From Gammaproteobacteria bacterium (GTDB lineage Bacteria; Pseudomonadota; Gammaproteobacteria; PS1; Pseudothioglobaceae), in the NCBI GenBank assembly GCA_028599035.1, contig JAQRMT010000038.1, positions 1 through 12,026 of the forward strand: 12,026 nt of DNA, given 5' to 3'. The translations under genes and the position numbers were made by a program. Under the pieces are notes generated by a model. The model saw only the letters and a program-made list of their open reading frames with translations. It searched no databases and was not told the DNA's origin. Positions 1 through 6,127 of this stretch are shown here, piece after piece; the stretch's first letter is position 1, and each line of letters begins with the position of its first letter.

Positions 1-60
1 TGTGACAATACTTATGAAGTGGGATATAGTATGTTATGGCAAGGGACGCCTAAACACTAA
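1..60 (+). CDS. C-terminal end of an unidentified protein (partial)
   Basis: The first frame is open from base 1 and reads CDNTYEVGYSMLWQGTPKH before a TAA at 58-60. A bidirectional terminator hairpin starts only six bases after the stop, which is what makes this a likely real gene end. Nineteen open codons alone would prove little. I do not recognise the family from this tail. The start and most of the gene lie outside the window. Confidence 0.45.
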   Translation, partial: CDNTYEVGYSMLWQGTPKH

Positions 61-65
61 CAATA

Positions 66-95
66 AAAAAAGGCTGTCACTAGACAGCCTTTTTT
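66..95. terminator. Bidirectional rho-independent terminator
   Basis: Perfect 8-bp stem AGGCTGTC (71-78) with GACAGCCT (83-90) and a four-base loop. It has an A-run on the left and a T-run on the right, so it works in both directions. It lies between the + strand gene tail and the - strand tRNA-Cys, closing both converging transcripts. Confidence 0.9.
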
Positions 96-104
96 ATTGA
101 GAAA

Positions 105-178
105 TGGAGGCCGGAACCAGAGTCGAACTGGTCTGTAAGGCTTTGCAGGCCCCTGCATAACCGCTTTGCTATCCGGCC
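105..178 (-). tRNA. tRNA-Cys (GCA)
   Basis: The reverse complement folds as a full cloverleaf. The acceptor GGCCGGA pairs with TCCGGCC, the T-loop is GTTCGACTC, and the anticodon loop carries GCA inside CTGCAAA. The discriminator base is U and CCA is encoded (105-107). It follows tRNA-Gly and pgsA on the same strand, the order seen in E. coli (pgsA-glyW-cysT). Confidence 0.95.
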
Positions 179-205
179 AAAGAAATACGCAAAGGGCTGT
201 ATAAG

Positions 206-232
206 AAAAAGACCTGATAAACAGGCCTTTTT
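206..232. terminator. Terminator-like hairpin between tRNA-Gly and tRNA-Cys
   Basis: An 11-bp stem with one G-T wobble pairs 206-216 with 222-232 around a five-base loop, and is A/T-rich at its base on both sides. Read on the - strand it ends in a U-rich tract, so it could stop or attenuate transcription leaving tRNA-Gly, or act as a processing structure if the two tRNAs are co-transcribed. I found no clear separate promoter for tRNA-Cys. Confidence 0.6.
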
Positions 233-238
233 AAAATC

Positions 239-314
239 TGGAGCGGGAAACGAGATTCGAACTCGCGACATTCACGTTGGCAACGTGATGCTCTACCAGC
301 TGAGCTATTCCCGC
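239..314 (-). tRNA. tRNA-Gly (GCC)
   Basis: The reverse complement gives a 76-nt cloverleaf. The acceptor is GCGGGAA/TTCCCGC, the D-arm is AGCTCAGCTGGTAGAGC, the anticodon loop TTGCCAA carries GCC, and the T-loop is GTTCGAATC. CCA is encoded at 239-241. A promoter lies just upstream at 328-355. Confidence 0.96.
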
Positions 315-327
315 AATAGAAAGTGAA

Positions 328-355
328 ATTATAGTGTTTTTTTCAAAATAGTCAA
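328..355 (-). promoter_or_regulatory. Promoter of tRNA-Gly (and probably tRNA-Cys)
   Basis: On the - strand, TTGACT (350-355) and a perfect TATAAT (328-333) are separated by 16 bp. The predicted start is near 321, about seven bases before the mature tRNA 5' end. The -35 box is formed from the 3' arm of the hairpin at the end of pgsA, so terminator and promoter share bases. Confidence 0.8.
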
Positions 356-389
356 GACTGATTTAACATTAATTATCAAAAGTCTTGAC
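351..389 (-). terminator. Hairpin across the pgsA stop codon, weak terminator
   Basis: A perfect 9-bp stem pairs GTCAAGACT (351-359) with AGTCTTGAC (381-389) around a 21-base loop that contains the pgsA stop codon. On the - strand it is followed by TATTTTG, a poor U-tract. It may only partly end pgsA transcription, or may protect the message end. Confidence 0.5.
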
Positions 390-953
390 GCCCTCTTTTA
401 GATAAACAAATCCAGACCAAAGAGTTAAAAATGTAGCCACTATCAGCAGAGTAACACCGATTTCAAAACTTGGTAATCCAAAAAATGGTTGTTGATAGAG
501 TAAGAATAGAACGGCAAAAATTTGCACAAATGTTTTAATTTTGCCAATGAAGGAGACATTAACATTTGATCTTTGGCCAATTATGCCCATCCATTCTCTC
601 AATGCAGAGACTAGAATTTCACGAGAAATGATAATCAGCGCTGCAATTGTAATATACCAATGTGATTGTGAAGGGTAGAAATCCACCAACATAATGAGTG
701 CGGTAGAGACGATGAGTTTGTCGGCAACTGGGTCTAAGAAAGCACCTAGTTGGGAGGTCATATTGAGTTTTCTGGCAAGATAGCCATCCAAATAATCGGT
801 GATGCTGATAAAGGCATAAGCGCCTGTTAAACAGAAATTAATCCAAGTAAAGACAGGTGTGTCTGTGTAGTTTGGTTGAAAATAATAAAGGACGACAAAA
901 ACTGGAATTAAGAAAATTCTAGAAAGTGTAATTAAGTTGGGGATTGTCATCAT
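369..953 (-). CDS. pgsA: CDP-diacylglycerol--glycerol-3-phosphate 3-phosphatidyltransferase
   Basis: Inner-membrane enzyme that makes phosphatidylglycerol-phosphate from CDP-diacylglycerol and glycerol-3-phosphate, the committed step to phosphatidylglycerol and cardiolipin. At 194 aa it has the family's usual length. The full CDP-alcohol phosphotransferase signature is visible: D53, D56-G57, A60-R61, G70, D74 and D78, with the expected spacing. Several hydrophobic segments (about residues 10-25, 36-52, 80-90, 99-110, 135-152 and 165-185) give the polytopic membrane topology. The protein begins with two adjacent Met codons, and either could be the start; no clear Shine-Dalgarno decides. Downstream on the same strand are tRNA-Gly and tRNA-Cys, and tRNA-Arg lies upstream. 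Confidence 0.96.
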   Translation of the reverse strand: MMTIPNLITLSRIFLIPVFVVLYYFQPNYTDTPVFTWINFCLTGAYAFISITDYLDGYLARKLNMTSQLGAFLDPVADKLIVSTALIMLVDFYPSQSHWYITIAALIIISREILVSALREWMGIIGQRSNVNVSFIGKIKTFVQIFAVLFLLYQQPFFGLPSFEIGVTLLIVATFLTLWSGFVYLKEGVKTFDN

Positions 954-1006
954 AGGTGTATTCTATCAGAAGCTGTTTTGGGCAGAATAAACTCGATGGA
1001 AAATGA

Positions 1007-1083
1007 TGGTGGGCCCGACAAGAGTCGAACTTGTAACCGCTCGGTTCGTAGCCGAGTACTCTATCCAGTTGAGCTACGGGCCC
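1007..1083 (-). tRNA. tRNA-Arg (ACG)
   Basis: A 77-nt cloverleaf on the - strand. The acceptor is GGGCCCG/CGGGCCC, the anticodon loop CTACGAA carries ACG, and the T-loop is GTTCGACTC. CCA is encoded (1007-1009) and the discriminator is A. An ACG anticodon normally needs A34-to-inosine editing by TadA to read CGU, CGC and CGA codons. It sits between murF and pgsA. Confidence 0.96.
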
Positions 1084-1095
1084 ATCAAGCGCATA

Positions 1096-1124
1096 ATTAT
1101 CGCTAGGTTTGGGCAAAAGGTCAA
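1096..1124 (-). promoter_or_regulatory. Promoter of tRNA-Arg
   Basis: On the - strand, TTGACC (1119-1124) and GATAAT (1096-1101) are separated by exactly 17 bp. The predicted start is within a few bases of the mature tRNA 5' end (1083), after a G/C-containing discriminator typical of stable-RNA promoters. It lies in the gap after the murF stop. Confidence 0.8.
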
Positions 1125-1136
1125 GTGAAAAGTGGT

Positions 1137-2396
1137 TTATTTTTGTAAAATTTTAATCAACTTGTCTAGTTGGGCGGCTCTTGAGCCTTTAATTAGTATA
1201 GTGGCACTGGGGTGATGAGTTAAAAGATACGATGCTAAGCGCTCTAAATCATCAAAGTGAACACCACCATAATGTTTCGCTAATTCTCCGTAGGTGTAAA
1301 CCTTATCAAATGTATTTTTTGCCAATTGCCCAATTTCTTGATGGAATATTTTAGCGCCATCACCAAGTTCGCCCATATCGCCCAACACGGCAATTTTTTC
1401 CCCTTGAAAGGCTTGTAAAGTGGCAATTGCGGCTTTCATTGATTGCGGGCTAGCGTTGTAAGTATCATCAATAAGGGTTAAATTTGCTTGTTGAATAATA
1501 TCCAGTCTGCCTTTTTCAGCTGGTGTATTTTCTAAGCCTTGCTTGATTAGGCTAATATCAATCTCTAGCGCATAAGCACAGGCACTAGCTGCCAAGGCAT
1601 TGTCAATATTATGCTTGCCAAGCAGTTGCAAAATGACGGTAATCTTTTCATCAAAAATATTTAAATCAAAACTATTATTGTTAATATTGCTGGCAAAAAT
1701 ATCGCCATCATCACCAAAACTTAGTTCACCCATAAAAGTGGTTTGGGTGTTGACAATATTCTTAGAATTAGATGAATAAATCTCCCCTTTGGCTTTGACT
1801 AAACTATCAAATCCACCAAATTCGCCAATATGCGCATCTAAGGTGTTGGTAACAATTGCAACATCAGGTGGTGCGATGGTGCAGAGATGGGTAATTTCGC
1901 CCAAATGATTTGCCCCCATTTCAATCACTGCATATTGGTGTTTTTCCTCCAATTCAAGCAAGGTCATCGGCACACCAAGGTGATTATTAAGATTGCCTTT
2001 GGTCGCCAAGGTCGGTGCTTTTAATTGCAGAATATTTTTTAACATATTCTTGGTGGTGGTTTTGCCGTTACTGCCAGTAATGGCAATCACAGTAGGTTTA
2101 ATATTTTGTAGATGCCAACTGGCAATCTCGCTGAGTGCGTTTTGCGTATTTTCCACCACCAAAGTAGGCAAACTTGAATCCACTTTTTGACTAACAACCA
2201 GTGCCACCGCACCCATTTTTTGCGCCTGATTAACATAGTCGTGTGCATCAAAATTATCCCCACACAGAGCAACAAATAATGCGCCATCCATACGCTTTCT
2301 GGTATCGGTGCATACATCCCTAAAGGTGACATTATTTATGTGAGTTGCATCAACACTCAATACTTGAGCAATAGTGTGTGTATTAGATAGTAGCAT
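1137..2396 (-). CDS. murF: UDP-N-acetylmuramoyl-tripeptide--D-alanyl-D-alanine ligase
   Basis: Cytoplasmic ATP-dependent ligase that adds D-Ala-D-Ala to the UDP-MurNAc-tripeptide, finishing the pentapeptide precursor of peptidoglycan. The 419-aa protein shows the Mur ligase order. An N-terminal UDP-sugar domain contains DTRK (31-34). The ATP loop ITGSNGKTTTK is at 106-116, and the central domain has GNLNNHLGVP (134-143) and EMGANHLGEI (159-168). LGKHNIDNALAA (259-270) leads into the C-terminal domain with DDTYNASP (310-317), LGDMGELG (338-345) and KGSRAAQL (403-410). It is slightly shorter than the E. coli enzyme (about 450 aa) but no motif is missing. Its ATG overlaps the stop of the upstream XRE regulator by one base (TAATG), so the two are probably transcribed and translated together. 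Normally murF follows murE directly; here about 2.1 kb of accessory genes separate them. Confidence 0.97.
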   Translation of the reverse strand: MLLSNTHTIAQVLSVDATHINNVTFRDVCTDTRKRMDGALFVALCGDNFDAHDYVNQAQKMGAVALVVSQKVDSSLPTLVVENTQNALSEIASWHLQNIKPTVIAITGSNGKTTTKNMLKNILQLKAPTLATKGNLNNHLGVPMTLLELEEKHQYAVIEMGANHLGEITHLCTIAPPDVAIVTNTLDAHIGEFGGFDSLVKAKGEIYSSNSKNIVNTQTTFMGELSFGDDGDIFASNINNNSFDLNIFDEKITVILQLLGKHNIDNALAASACAYALEIDISLIKQGLENTPAEKGRLDIIQQANLTLIDDTYNASPQSMKAAIATLQAFQGEKIAVLGDMGELGDGAKIFHQEIGQLAKNTFDKVYTYGELAKHYGGVHFDDLERLASYLLTHHPSATILIKGSRAAQLDKLIKILQK

Positions 2397-2674
2397 TATT
2401 GTTTTGTTTGCAAAATTTCATCAACCCCTTCAAATAATTCTAGAATTGAAATATCTAAAATTTTAGCGATACTAATTAAATGTATCAAATTATAGCGTCT
2501 ATTATTTATTCCCGCTTCAATAAAAGAAATCAAACCAACAGACTCATGCCCCATTGCCATGGCTAAATTTAACTGTGACATTTTCTGCTTTTTCCTTTCA
2601 CGCTTTACATTTTCAACGATTTTTCTGAGTGCTAAATCGGTTATTTCTTGTTCTATTTCTGTTGTATTTTTCAT
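2396..2674 (-). CDS. XRE-family helix-turn-helix transcriptional regulator
   Basis: A 92-aa protein consisting almost entirely of one Cro/C1-type DNA-binding domain (about residues 17-82). KMSQLNLAMAMGHESVGLIS carries the helix-turn-helix, followed by FIEAGINNRR and the closing helices ending ISILELF. There is no ligand or protease domain, so it resembles small autoregulators of mobile or toxin-antitoxin loci. The intergenic region upstream carries two related palindromes, the likely operators. AGG sits about eight bases before the ATG. Its stop overlaps the murF start, so any autoregulation would also set murF expression. The target genes are inferred from layout only. Confidence 0.88.
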   Translation of the reverse strand: MKNTTEIEQEITDLALRKIVENVKRERKKQKMSQLNLAMAMGHESVGLISFIEAGINNRRYNLIHLISIAKILDISILELFEGVDEILQTKQ

Positions 2675-2686
2675 TTTTACCTAAAT

Positions 2687-2704
2687 AACTAGTTATAAGT
2701 AGTT
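2687..2704. promoter_or_regulatory. Left operator-like palindrome (imperfect)
   Basis: AACTAGTTATAAGTAGTT is an 18-bp palindrome with one mismatched pair, centred at 2695/2696. It differs from the core of the right-hand palindrome by a single base (G instead of C at 2692). It lies at the predicted transcription start of the XRE regulator. Confidence 0.7.
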
Positions 2705-2728
2705 TTTTATAGGTATCATTTGCATTTG

Positions 2729-2750
2729 AAAACTACTTATAAGTAGTTTT
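2729..2750. promoter_or_regulatory. Right operator-like palindrome (perfect, 22 bp)
   Basis: A perfect 22-bp palindrome centred at 2739/2740, with core ACTACTTATAAGTAGT flanked by A/T runs. Its centre is 44 bp from the centre of the left copy, close to four DNA turns. Two dimers bound here would lie on nearly the same face of the helix. The likely binder is the adjacent XRE protein. Confidence 0.75.
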
Positions 2751-2779
2751 TATTTTTATGACAATACAAGAGAAATGAA

Positions 2780-3424
2780 ATGAAAAGATATTTAAAAATA
2801 ATGCTAATAATGCTTGCGTTACCAAATATAACAGGATGTATAATGCTGATGGCTCTTGCACCACTTGTACCACTTGCGACTGGCTCTATGGAAGGAAAAA
2901 CAAAAGTTATACTTAATGAAGCGAGCATTACGCCAGAAATAAAAAATATACTTAAAAACTCAACTAAATTAACAGTATTAACAAATAACCCAGCAAGTTT
3001 ATCTGCTGCTGAATACCTTGAATTACATGGTAATTATAAAATTTCTTTAGAGGAATGGGGTAAATTAGTATCCCCTTCTCAAAGGTTAAAACTTATGAAA
3101 AAACAGTGTAATACAACTGATACGCCAGATTTGGTATTTTCATTCTCAGAAGTAGAGGCAGAAATGAATGCTGGGGGAATGATGATGCTTACAGGGAGAA
3201 TAAAAACCAAATCAATCCAAACATCCTATATTCTAAATTGCAAAGATGAAAATCTACATAAATTTTTAGTTAGTATAAGTGTAAATCAAGGCACTTTGAA
3301 TCAAGACCAGACATTAAAATTAAATAAAATTATTGGCAGCAAATACGCAAGAATATTAATGAAATTAGGTGGAAAAAAATTACCACCATTACCTAAACCT
3401 AAAAAACCCAAAACTGATAACTAA
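2780..3424 (+). CDS. Putative lipoprotein of unknown function
   Basis: A 214-aa protein with a lipoprotein signal peptide. A basic start (MKRYLK) and a hydrophobic stretch lead to a lipobox ending ITGC, with Cys20 as the predicted lipidated residue. Residue +2 is Ile rather than Asp, so outer-membrane sorting is possible. The mature part has no motif I recognise. It includes a Met/Gly-rich patch (about residues 130-139) and ends in a Pro/Lys-rich tail (LPPLPKPKKPKTDN). Two further Cys residues (about 109 and 154) could form a disulfide. The gene is divergent from the XRE regulator and shares its operator region, so it is a plausible regulated target. It is more AT-rich than the flanking mur genes, which suggests acquisition. 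Confidence 0.75.
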   Translation: MKRYLKIMLIMLALPNITGCIMLMALAPLVPLATGSMEGKTKVILNEASITPEIKNILKNSTKLTVLTNNPASLSAAEYLELHGNYKISLEEWGKLVSPSQRLKLMKKQCNTTDTPDLVFSFSEVEAEMNAGGMMMLTGRIKTKSIQTSYILNCKDENLHKFLVSISVNQGTLNQDQTLKLNKIIGSKYARILMKLGGKKLPPLPKPKKPKTDN

Positions 3425-3479
3425 AAAATGGGGCTTTTTATGGGCGTTCTTACAACATTGTCAAACTGATAGGCGCAGT

Positions 3480-4364
3480 TTATTGGTTATTTTTGTCAGC
3501 GATTTTCCATTTACCTTTTTCTGAAAAAGCTTCAATGGTTTGGCGTTTGGCTTTGTTGATAAGGTTAGAGTGCGATATTTTATATTTTTTGCCGTAATCT
3601 ATTAGAGAGACAATTTCTTTGCCTTCTAAATATGCCAAGCGTTTGTGGTAACTATTGGTGAGTGCTTTGCCGATAATGCTTTCCATAGTCTTGGTTTTTC
3701 CTGATTGGTTAAATTCATTAAAGGCGGTGTAGTAATCCACTCTATCAATAAATTTAATGTTGATTGGCACAAAACCATCACGAATCAGTAGGTAATTATT
3801 TAGCACTCTACCAATCCTTCCATTGCCATCAATAAAGGGATGAATTTGTTCGAAATCTAAGTGAAATAGAGCAATGCGTTTAATAATATGTTCGTTATTT
3901 GTGGCAAAGTAATGGGCTAATATTTTGTTTAATTTAGCAATAATTTTCTCAGGGGCAATAGCGATATGATTGCCAACACGCACCCATTCGTCTTTTTGTC
4001 GCCATCTGCCAGCAGAGGCATCATCAATATTAGTTAATAACACTTGATGCAGTAATAAAATAATTTCTAAAGTGAGTTCTGATTGGGTGGCTTTTTTATT
4101 GATATAGTTCACTACTCTAGCAAGATTTTTTGCCTCAAACAATTCTCGCTCAGAAATGTACTTATCTAAATCAATTTGTAATAAAACTTTTTCGGTGTCG
4201 CCTAGCGTTAGTGTGGAGTTTTCGATGGCATTTGAATTATAAACTTGCTCTCCAACCTCGGTTTCTGAAATTAAATCCAACAAGGCTTGCTTGCCTTGAT
4301 AGGCTTGGTAATAGCGCTTGCGTAGGCGCTGTATGTTTTCAAAGGTTTCTGAAGTTTTTGCCAT
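3480..4364 (-). CDS. Fic/DOC-family protein, class II (N-terminal inhibitory motif)
   Basis: Fic proteins usually transfer AMP from ATP to a hydroxyl group of a target protein. This 294-aa protein has the complete active-site motif HPFIDGNGRIGR (residues 175-186) with catalytic His175, Asp179, Asn181 and Arg183 and Arg186. Near the N-terminus SNAIEN (44-49) fits the inhibitory-helix motif [ST]xxxE[GN], so Glu48 should hold the enzyme in check, as in class II Fic proteins. An N-terminal helical region precedes the Fic core (about 100-225). The C-terminal 60 residues (DYGKKYKISHSNLINKAKRQ) look like a small winged-helix or HTH domain. A perfect TATAAT lies at 4373-4378, eight bases before the ATG. 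No antitoxin partner is visible, consistent with self-inhibition. The target protein is unknown. Confidence 0.9.
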   Translation of the reverse strand: MAKTSETFENIQRLRKRYYQAYQGKQALLDLISETEVGEQVYNSNAIENSTLTLGDTEKVLLQIDLDKYISERELFEAKNLARVVNYINKKATQSELTLEIILLLHQVLLTNIDDASAGRWRQKDEWVRVGNHIAIAPEKIIAKLNKILAHYFATNNEHIIKRIALFHLDFEQIHPFIDGNGRIGRVLNNYLLIRDGFVPINIKFIDRVDYYTAFNEFNQSGKTKTMESIIGKALTNSYHKRLAYLEGKEIVSLIDYGKKYKISHSNLINKAKRQTIEAFSEKGKWKIADKNNQ

Positions 4365-4482
4365 AATTTACCATTATAACCGTTAAAAATAGTTTTATTT
4401 TGTAATTTTTAATGATTATACATAATATAACAGTTAAATATAAAATTAAGAGAGCCAATCATAATGTTGTGTTTATTTGTCT

Positions 4483-5907
4483 TTATTGCTTGTTTTTTAA
4501 CTTTTTTAATCTTATGCCTTCAATAATTGCAGCGAGAACAATGTCTTTGTCGTTTGATTTGATGGTTTTGTCTTTGAATGTTTGGGTAGTTTCATGGCCT
4601 TTCCCAACAATGAGTAAACATTCATTTTCATCCAAAGTGATAACAGCTGTTTCAATAGCAAGTTGTCTGTCTAAGGTAATATCCACCTCATAACTGTCGT
4701 CAATACCGCTTAAGATGTCATCAATAATGGCACGAGGGTCTTCGTTGCGTGGATTGTCGTTGGTAAGGATAAGGGTGTTTGCTAATTTTGAGGCAATTTT
4801 ACCCATTTTTGCGCGTTTGTCTTTATCCCGATTGCCGCCGCAACCAAACACCACGCGTATATTGTGCTCTGGATAGTGTTGTCGTAAGGTGGTAATGGCG
4901 TTTTCGATGGCATCTGGCGTGTGGGCGTAATCTACCCATACTAGGCGGTTGTTGATTTTTTGCATTCTGCCTGGTGGGGGGGTGAGTTTGTGGAGTAGTG
5001 GAATGACTTTTTCATCGTCAAATCCAAAGGCTTTAAGCGTATTGAAGGCGGCCAGAACATTGAGTAAATTGAATTCACCTAAAAAAGGCACTTCAAAAAC
5101 ATAAGCCTTTAAAGTGACTAAAAATCCTTGTTCGGTTGGTCTAATATCCTCAAAATCACCCAAACCAAAATCGGTGTTTTTCTTGCCTTTTGCTGCTTTT
5201 AGAAAATCCAGGTAATAATCATCATCTCGATTAAAAATAGCAGACACAACGCTTGAGCGTGAAAATAATCGTGCTTTGACACCTTGATAAGCGTTAAAGT
5301 CTCGGTGATAATCCAAATGGTCTTGTGTGAGGTTGGTAAACACTGCGTGAGTAATGCTGAGTCCTGCGGTTCTATTTTGGTCAATGCCGTGCGATGACAC
5401 CTCTAGCACGGCAGTGTTGATGTTGCCCTTAAAATAACCATCAAGCGTGCGATACAATGTAAGAATATCAGGCGTGGTTTGCTTGGATTGTTGTTCAGAT
5501 TGGCTAATGCCCAGCGTACCAATTAACCCATTCTTAACCGCCAACATATCCAGTAATTGAGAGATAAAACAAGCCACTGAAGTTTTGCCATTCGTGCCAG
5601 TAACGCCAATTATCTTAACTTTTGCAGCATTATTATAAAAAGTTGTCGCTAAGGCGGGCAAATGCTCAGATAGATTGTCGATACGAATAGCGGGAACAGC
5701 GCACTCCATGTCTTGTGAATCGAGTAATACGGCAACACACCCATTTTCAATGGCTTGATTAACATACTCAATGCCATGTGTCATTTGCCCTTGTAAGGCC
5801 ACAAACACATCACCTGCTTGCACATTGGCAGCAATTAAGCACAGTCCATGAATCTCAATATCAATTTGTGTTGGGGTAATGTTGCTAAGTAAATGGTTTA
5901 TTTTCAT
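4483..5907 (-). CDS. murE: UDP-N-acetylmuramoyl-L-alanyl-D-glutamate--2,6-diaminopimelate ligase
   Basis: Cytoplasmic Mur ligase adding meso-diaminopimelate to UDP-MurNAc-L-Ala-D-Glu. The 474-aa protein has the N-terminal UDP-MurNAc domain (GDVFVALQG, 32-40), the ATP loop GVTGTNGKTS (101-110), and EVSSHG (169-174). TNLTQDHLDYH (191-201) follows, with Lys211 as the probable carbamylated lysine. The C-terminal domain holds DYAHTPDA (326-333), GCGGNRD (355-361) and GKGHE (435-439). DNPR (384-387) is the specificity motif for meso-DAP rather than lysine, consistent with a Gram-negative wall. Upstream there is no ftsI, the usual neighbour, but a long gene-poor stretch; downstream is the Fic gene instead of murF. 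A perfect TATAAT sits six bases before the ATG. Confidence 0.97.
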   Translation of the reverse strand: MKINHLLSNITPTQIDIEIHGLCLIAANVQAGDVFVALQGQMTHGIEYVNQAIENGCVAVLLDSQDMECAVPAIRIDNLSEHLPALATTFYNNAAKVKIIGVTGTNGKTSVACFISQLLDMLAVKNGLIGTLGISQSEQQSKQTTPDILTLYRTLDGYFKGNINTAVLEVSSHGIDQNRTAGLSITHAVFTNLTQDHLDYHRDFNAYQGVKARLFSRSSVVSAIFNRDDDYYLDFLKAAKGKKNTDFGLGDFEDIRPTEQGFLVTLKAYVFEVPFLGEFNLLNVLAAFNTLKAFGFDDEKVIPLLHKLTPPPGRMQKINNRLVWVDYAHTPDAIENAITTLRQHYPEHNIRVVFGCGGNRDKDKRAKMGKIASKLANTLILTNDNPRNEDPRAIIDDILSGIDDSYEVDITLDRQLAIETAVITLDENECLLIVGKGHETTQTFKDKTIKSNDKDIVLAAIIEGIRLKKLKNKQ

Positions 5908-5913
5908 AGAGTG

Positions 5914-5919
5914 ATTATA
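5914..5919 (-). promoter_or_regulatory. Candidate -10 box of murE, implying a leaderless message
   Basis: On the - strand, TATAAT is followed by CACTCT and then the murE ATG. A start seven bases downstream of the box would fall on the A of the ATG, giving a leaderless message. I see no Shine-Dalgarno for murE and no convincing -35 box at the right distance, so the promoter is tentative. Confidence 0.4.
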
Positions 5920-5942
5920 ATCAAAGTTTTAATTAACAAATT

Positions 5943-6100
5943 TTACCTATGCAAAGGTCTCTAGGTAAGTCTTGCTGTTCATAAGGGTGCCTCCTGACGG
6001 TTAAAATTAGTTAAATGCTTTAGTAGCGGGGTTAGTGAAACTTTTTGTGACCCTGTAAACCAGATTGTGTAAAGTCCTCGTTAAAAATCAGACACAATCC
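5943..6100 (-). other. Structured non-coding stretch with a strong RBS and an 11-codon ORF; possible IS remnant or leader
   Basis: Read on the - strand this stretch has three elements in series. First is an 8-bp stem GATTGTGT (6063-6070) with ACACAATC (6092-6099). Next is a 6-bp stem with one wobble (6029-6034 with 6048-6053). Last comes an ideal AGGAGG (5990-5995) seven bases before ATG at 5980-5982, opening MNSKTYLETFA and a stop at 5947-5949. The stop lies inside a third hairpin (5943-5949 with 5962-5968). Most genes in this window have poor Shine-Dalgarno sites, so this one stands out. The TTTACACAATC segment near 6063-6073 reminds me of IS256-type ends, so it may be the 5' stub of a lost transposase. 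A leader peptide for murE is the alternative. Confidence 0.4.
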
Positions 6101-6127
6101 TTTAATCTATCCGCAGTGAAATATTTA

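Larger units (their letters stand above)
2675..2779. promoter_or_regulatory. Divergent promoter region between XRE regulator and lipoprotein
   Basis: This 105-bp AT-rich spacer separates two divergent genes. On the - strand, TATAAA (2706-2711) is a candidate -10 box for the regulator-murF transcript and would place the start inside the left palindrome. On the + strand, TTGAAA (2726-2731) and TATTTT (2751-2756), spaced 19 bp, could serve the lipoprotein, with the right palindrome lying between the two boxes. The promoter boxes are weak matches; the palindromes are the firm observation. Confidence 0.55.

Noticed and set aside
919..1116. - strand ORF of 65 codons over tRNA-Arg
   Set aside because: It reads through the tRNA and the start of pgsA and has no protein-like features; a shadow frame.
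2087..2332. - strand ORF inside murF in another frame
   Set aside because: Lies wholly within murF, whose motifs are continuous in its own frame.
3425..3479. Terminator between lipoprotein and fic genes
   Set aside because: Only a very weak CCC/GGG pairing with a long loop could be drawn; not enough to call.
5950..5961. IS5-like terminus TGCAAAGGTCTC next to a CTAG-like site
   Set aside because: No matching second end or transposase sequence is present nearby, and the bases also form the loop of a small hairpin and the end of the 11-codon ORF.
5941..6120. 6S RNA or other named small RNA
   Set aside because: Hairpins are present but I could not match the overall fold or conserved bases of a known RNA; listed only as an unexplained structured stretch.
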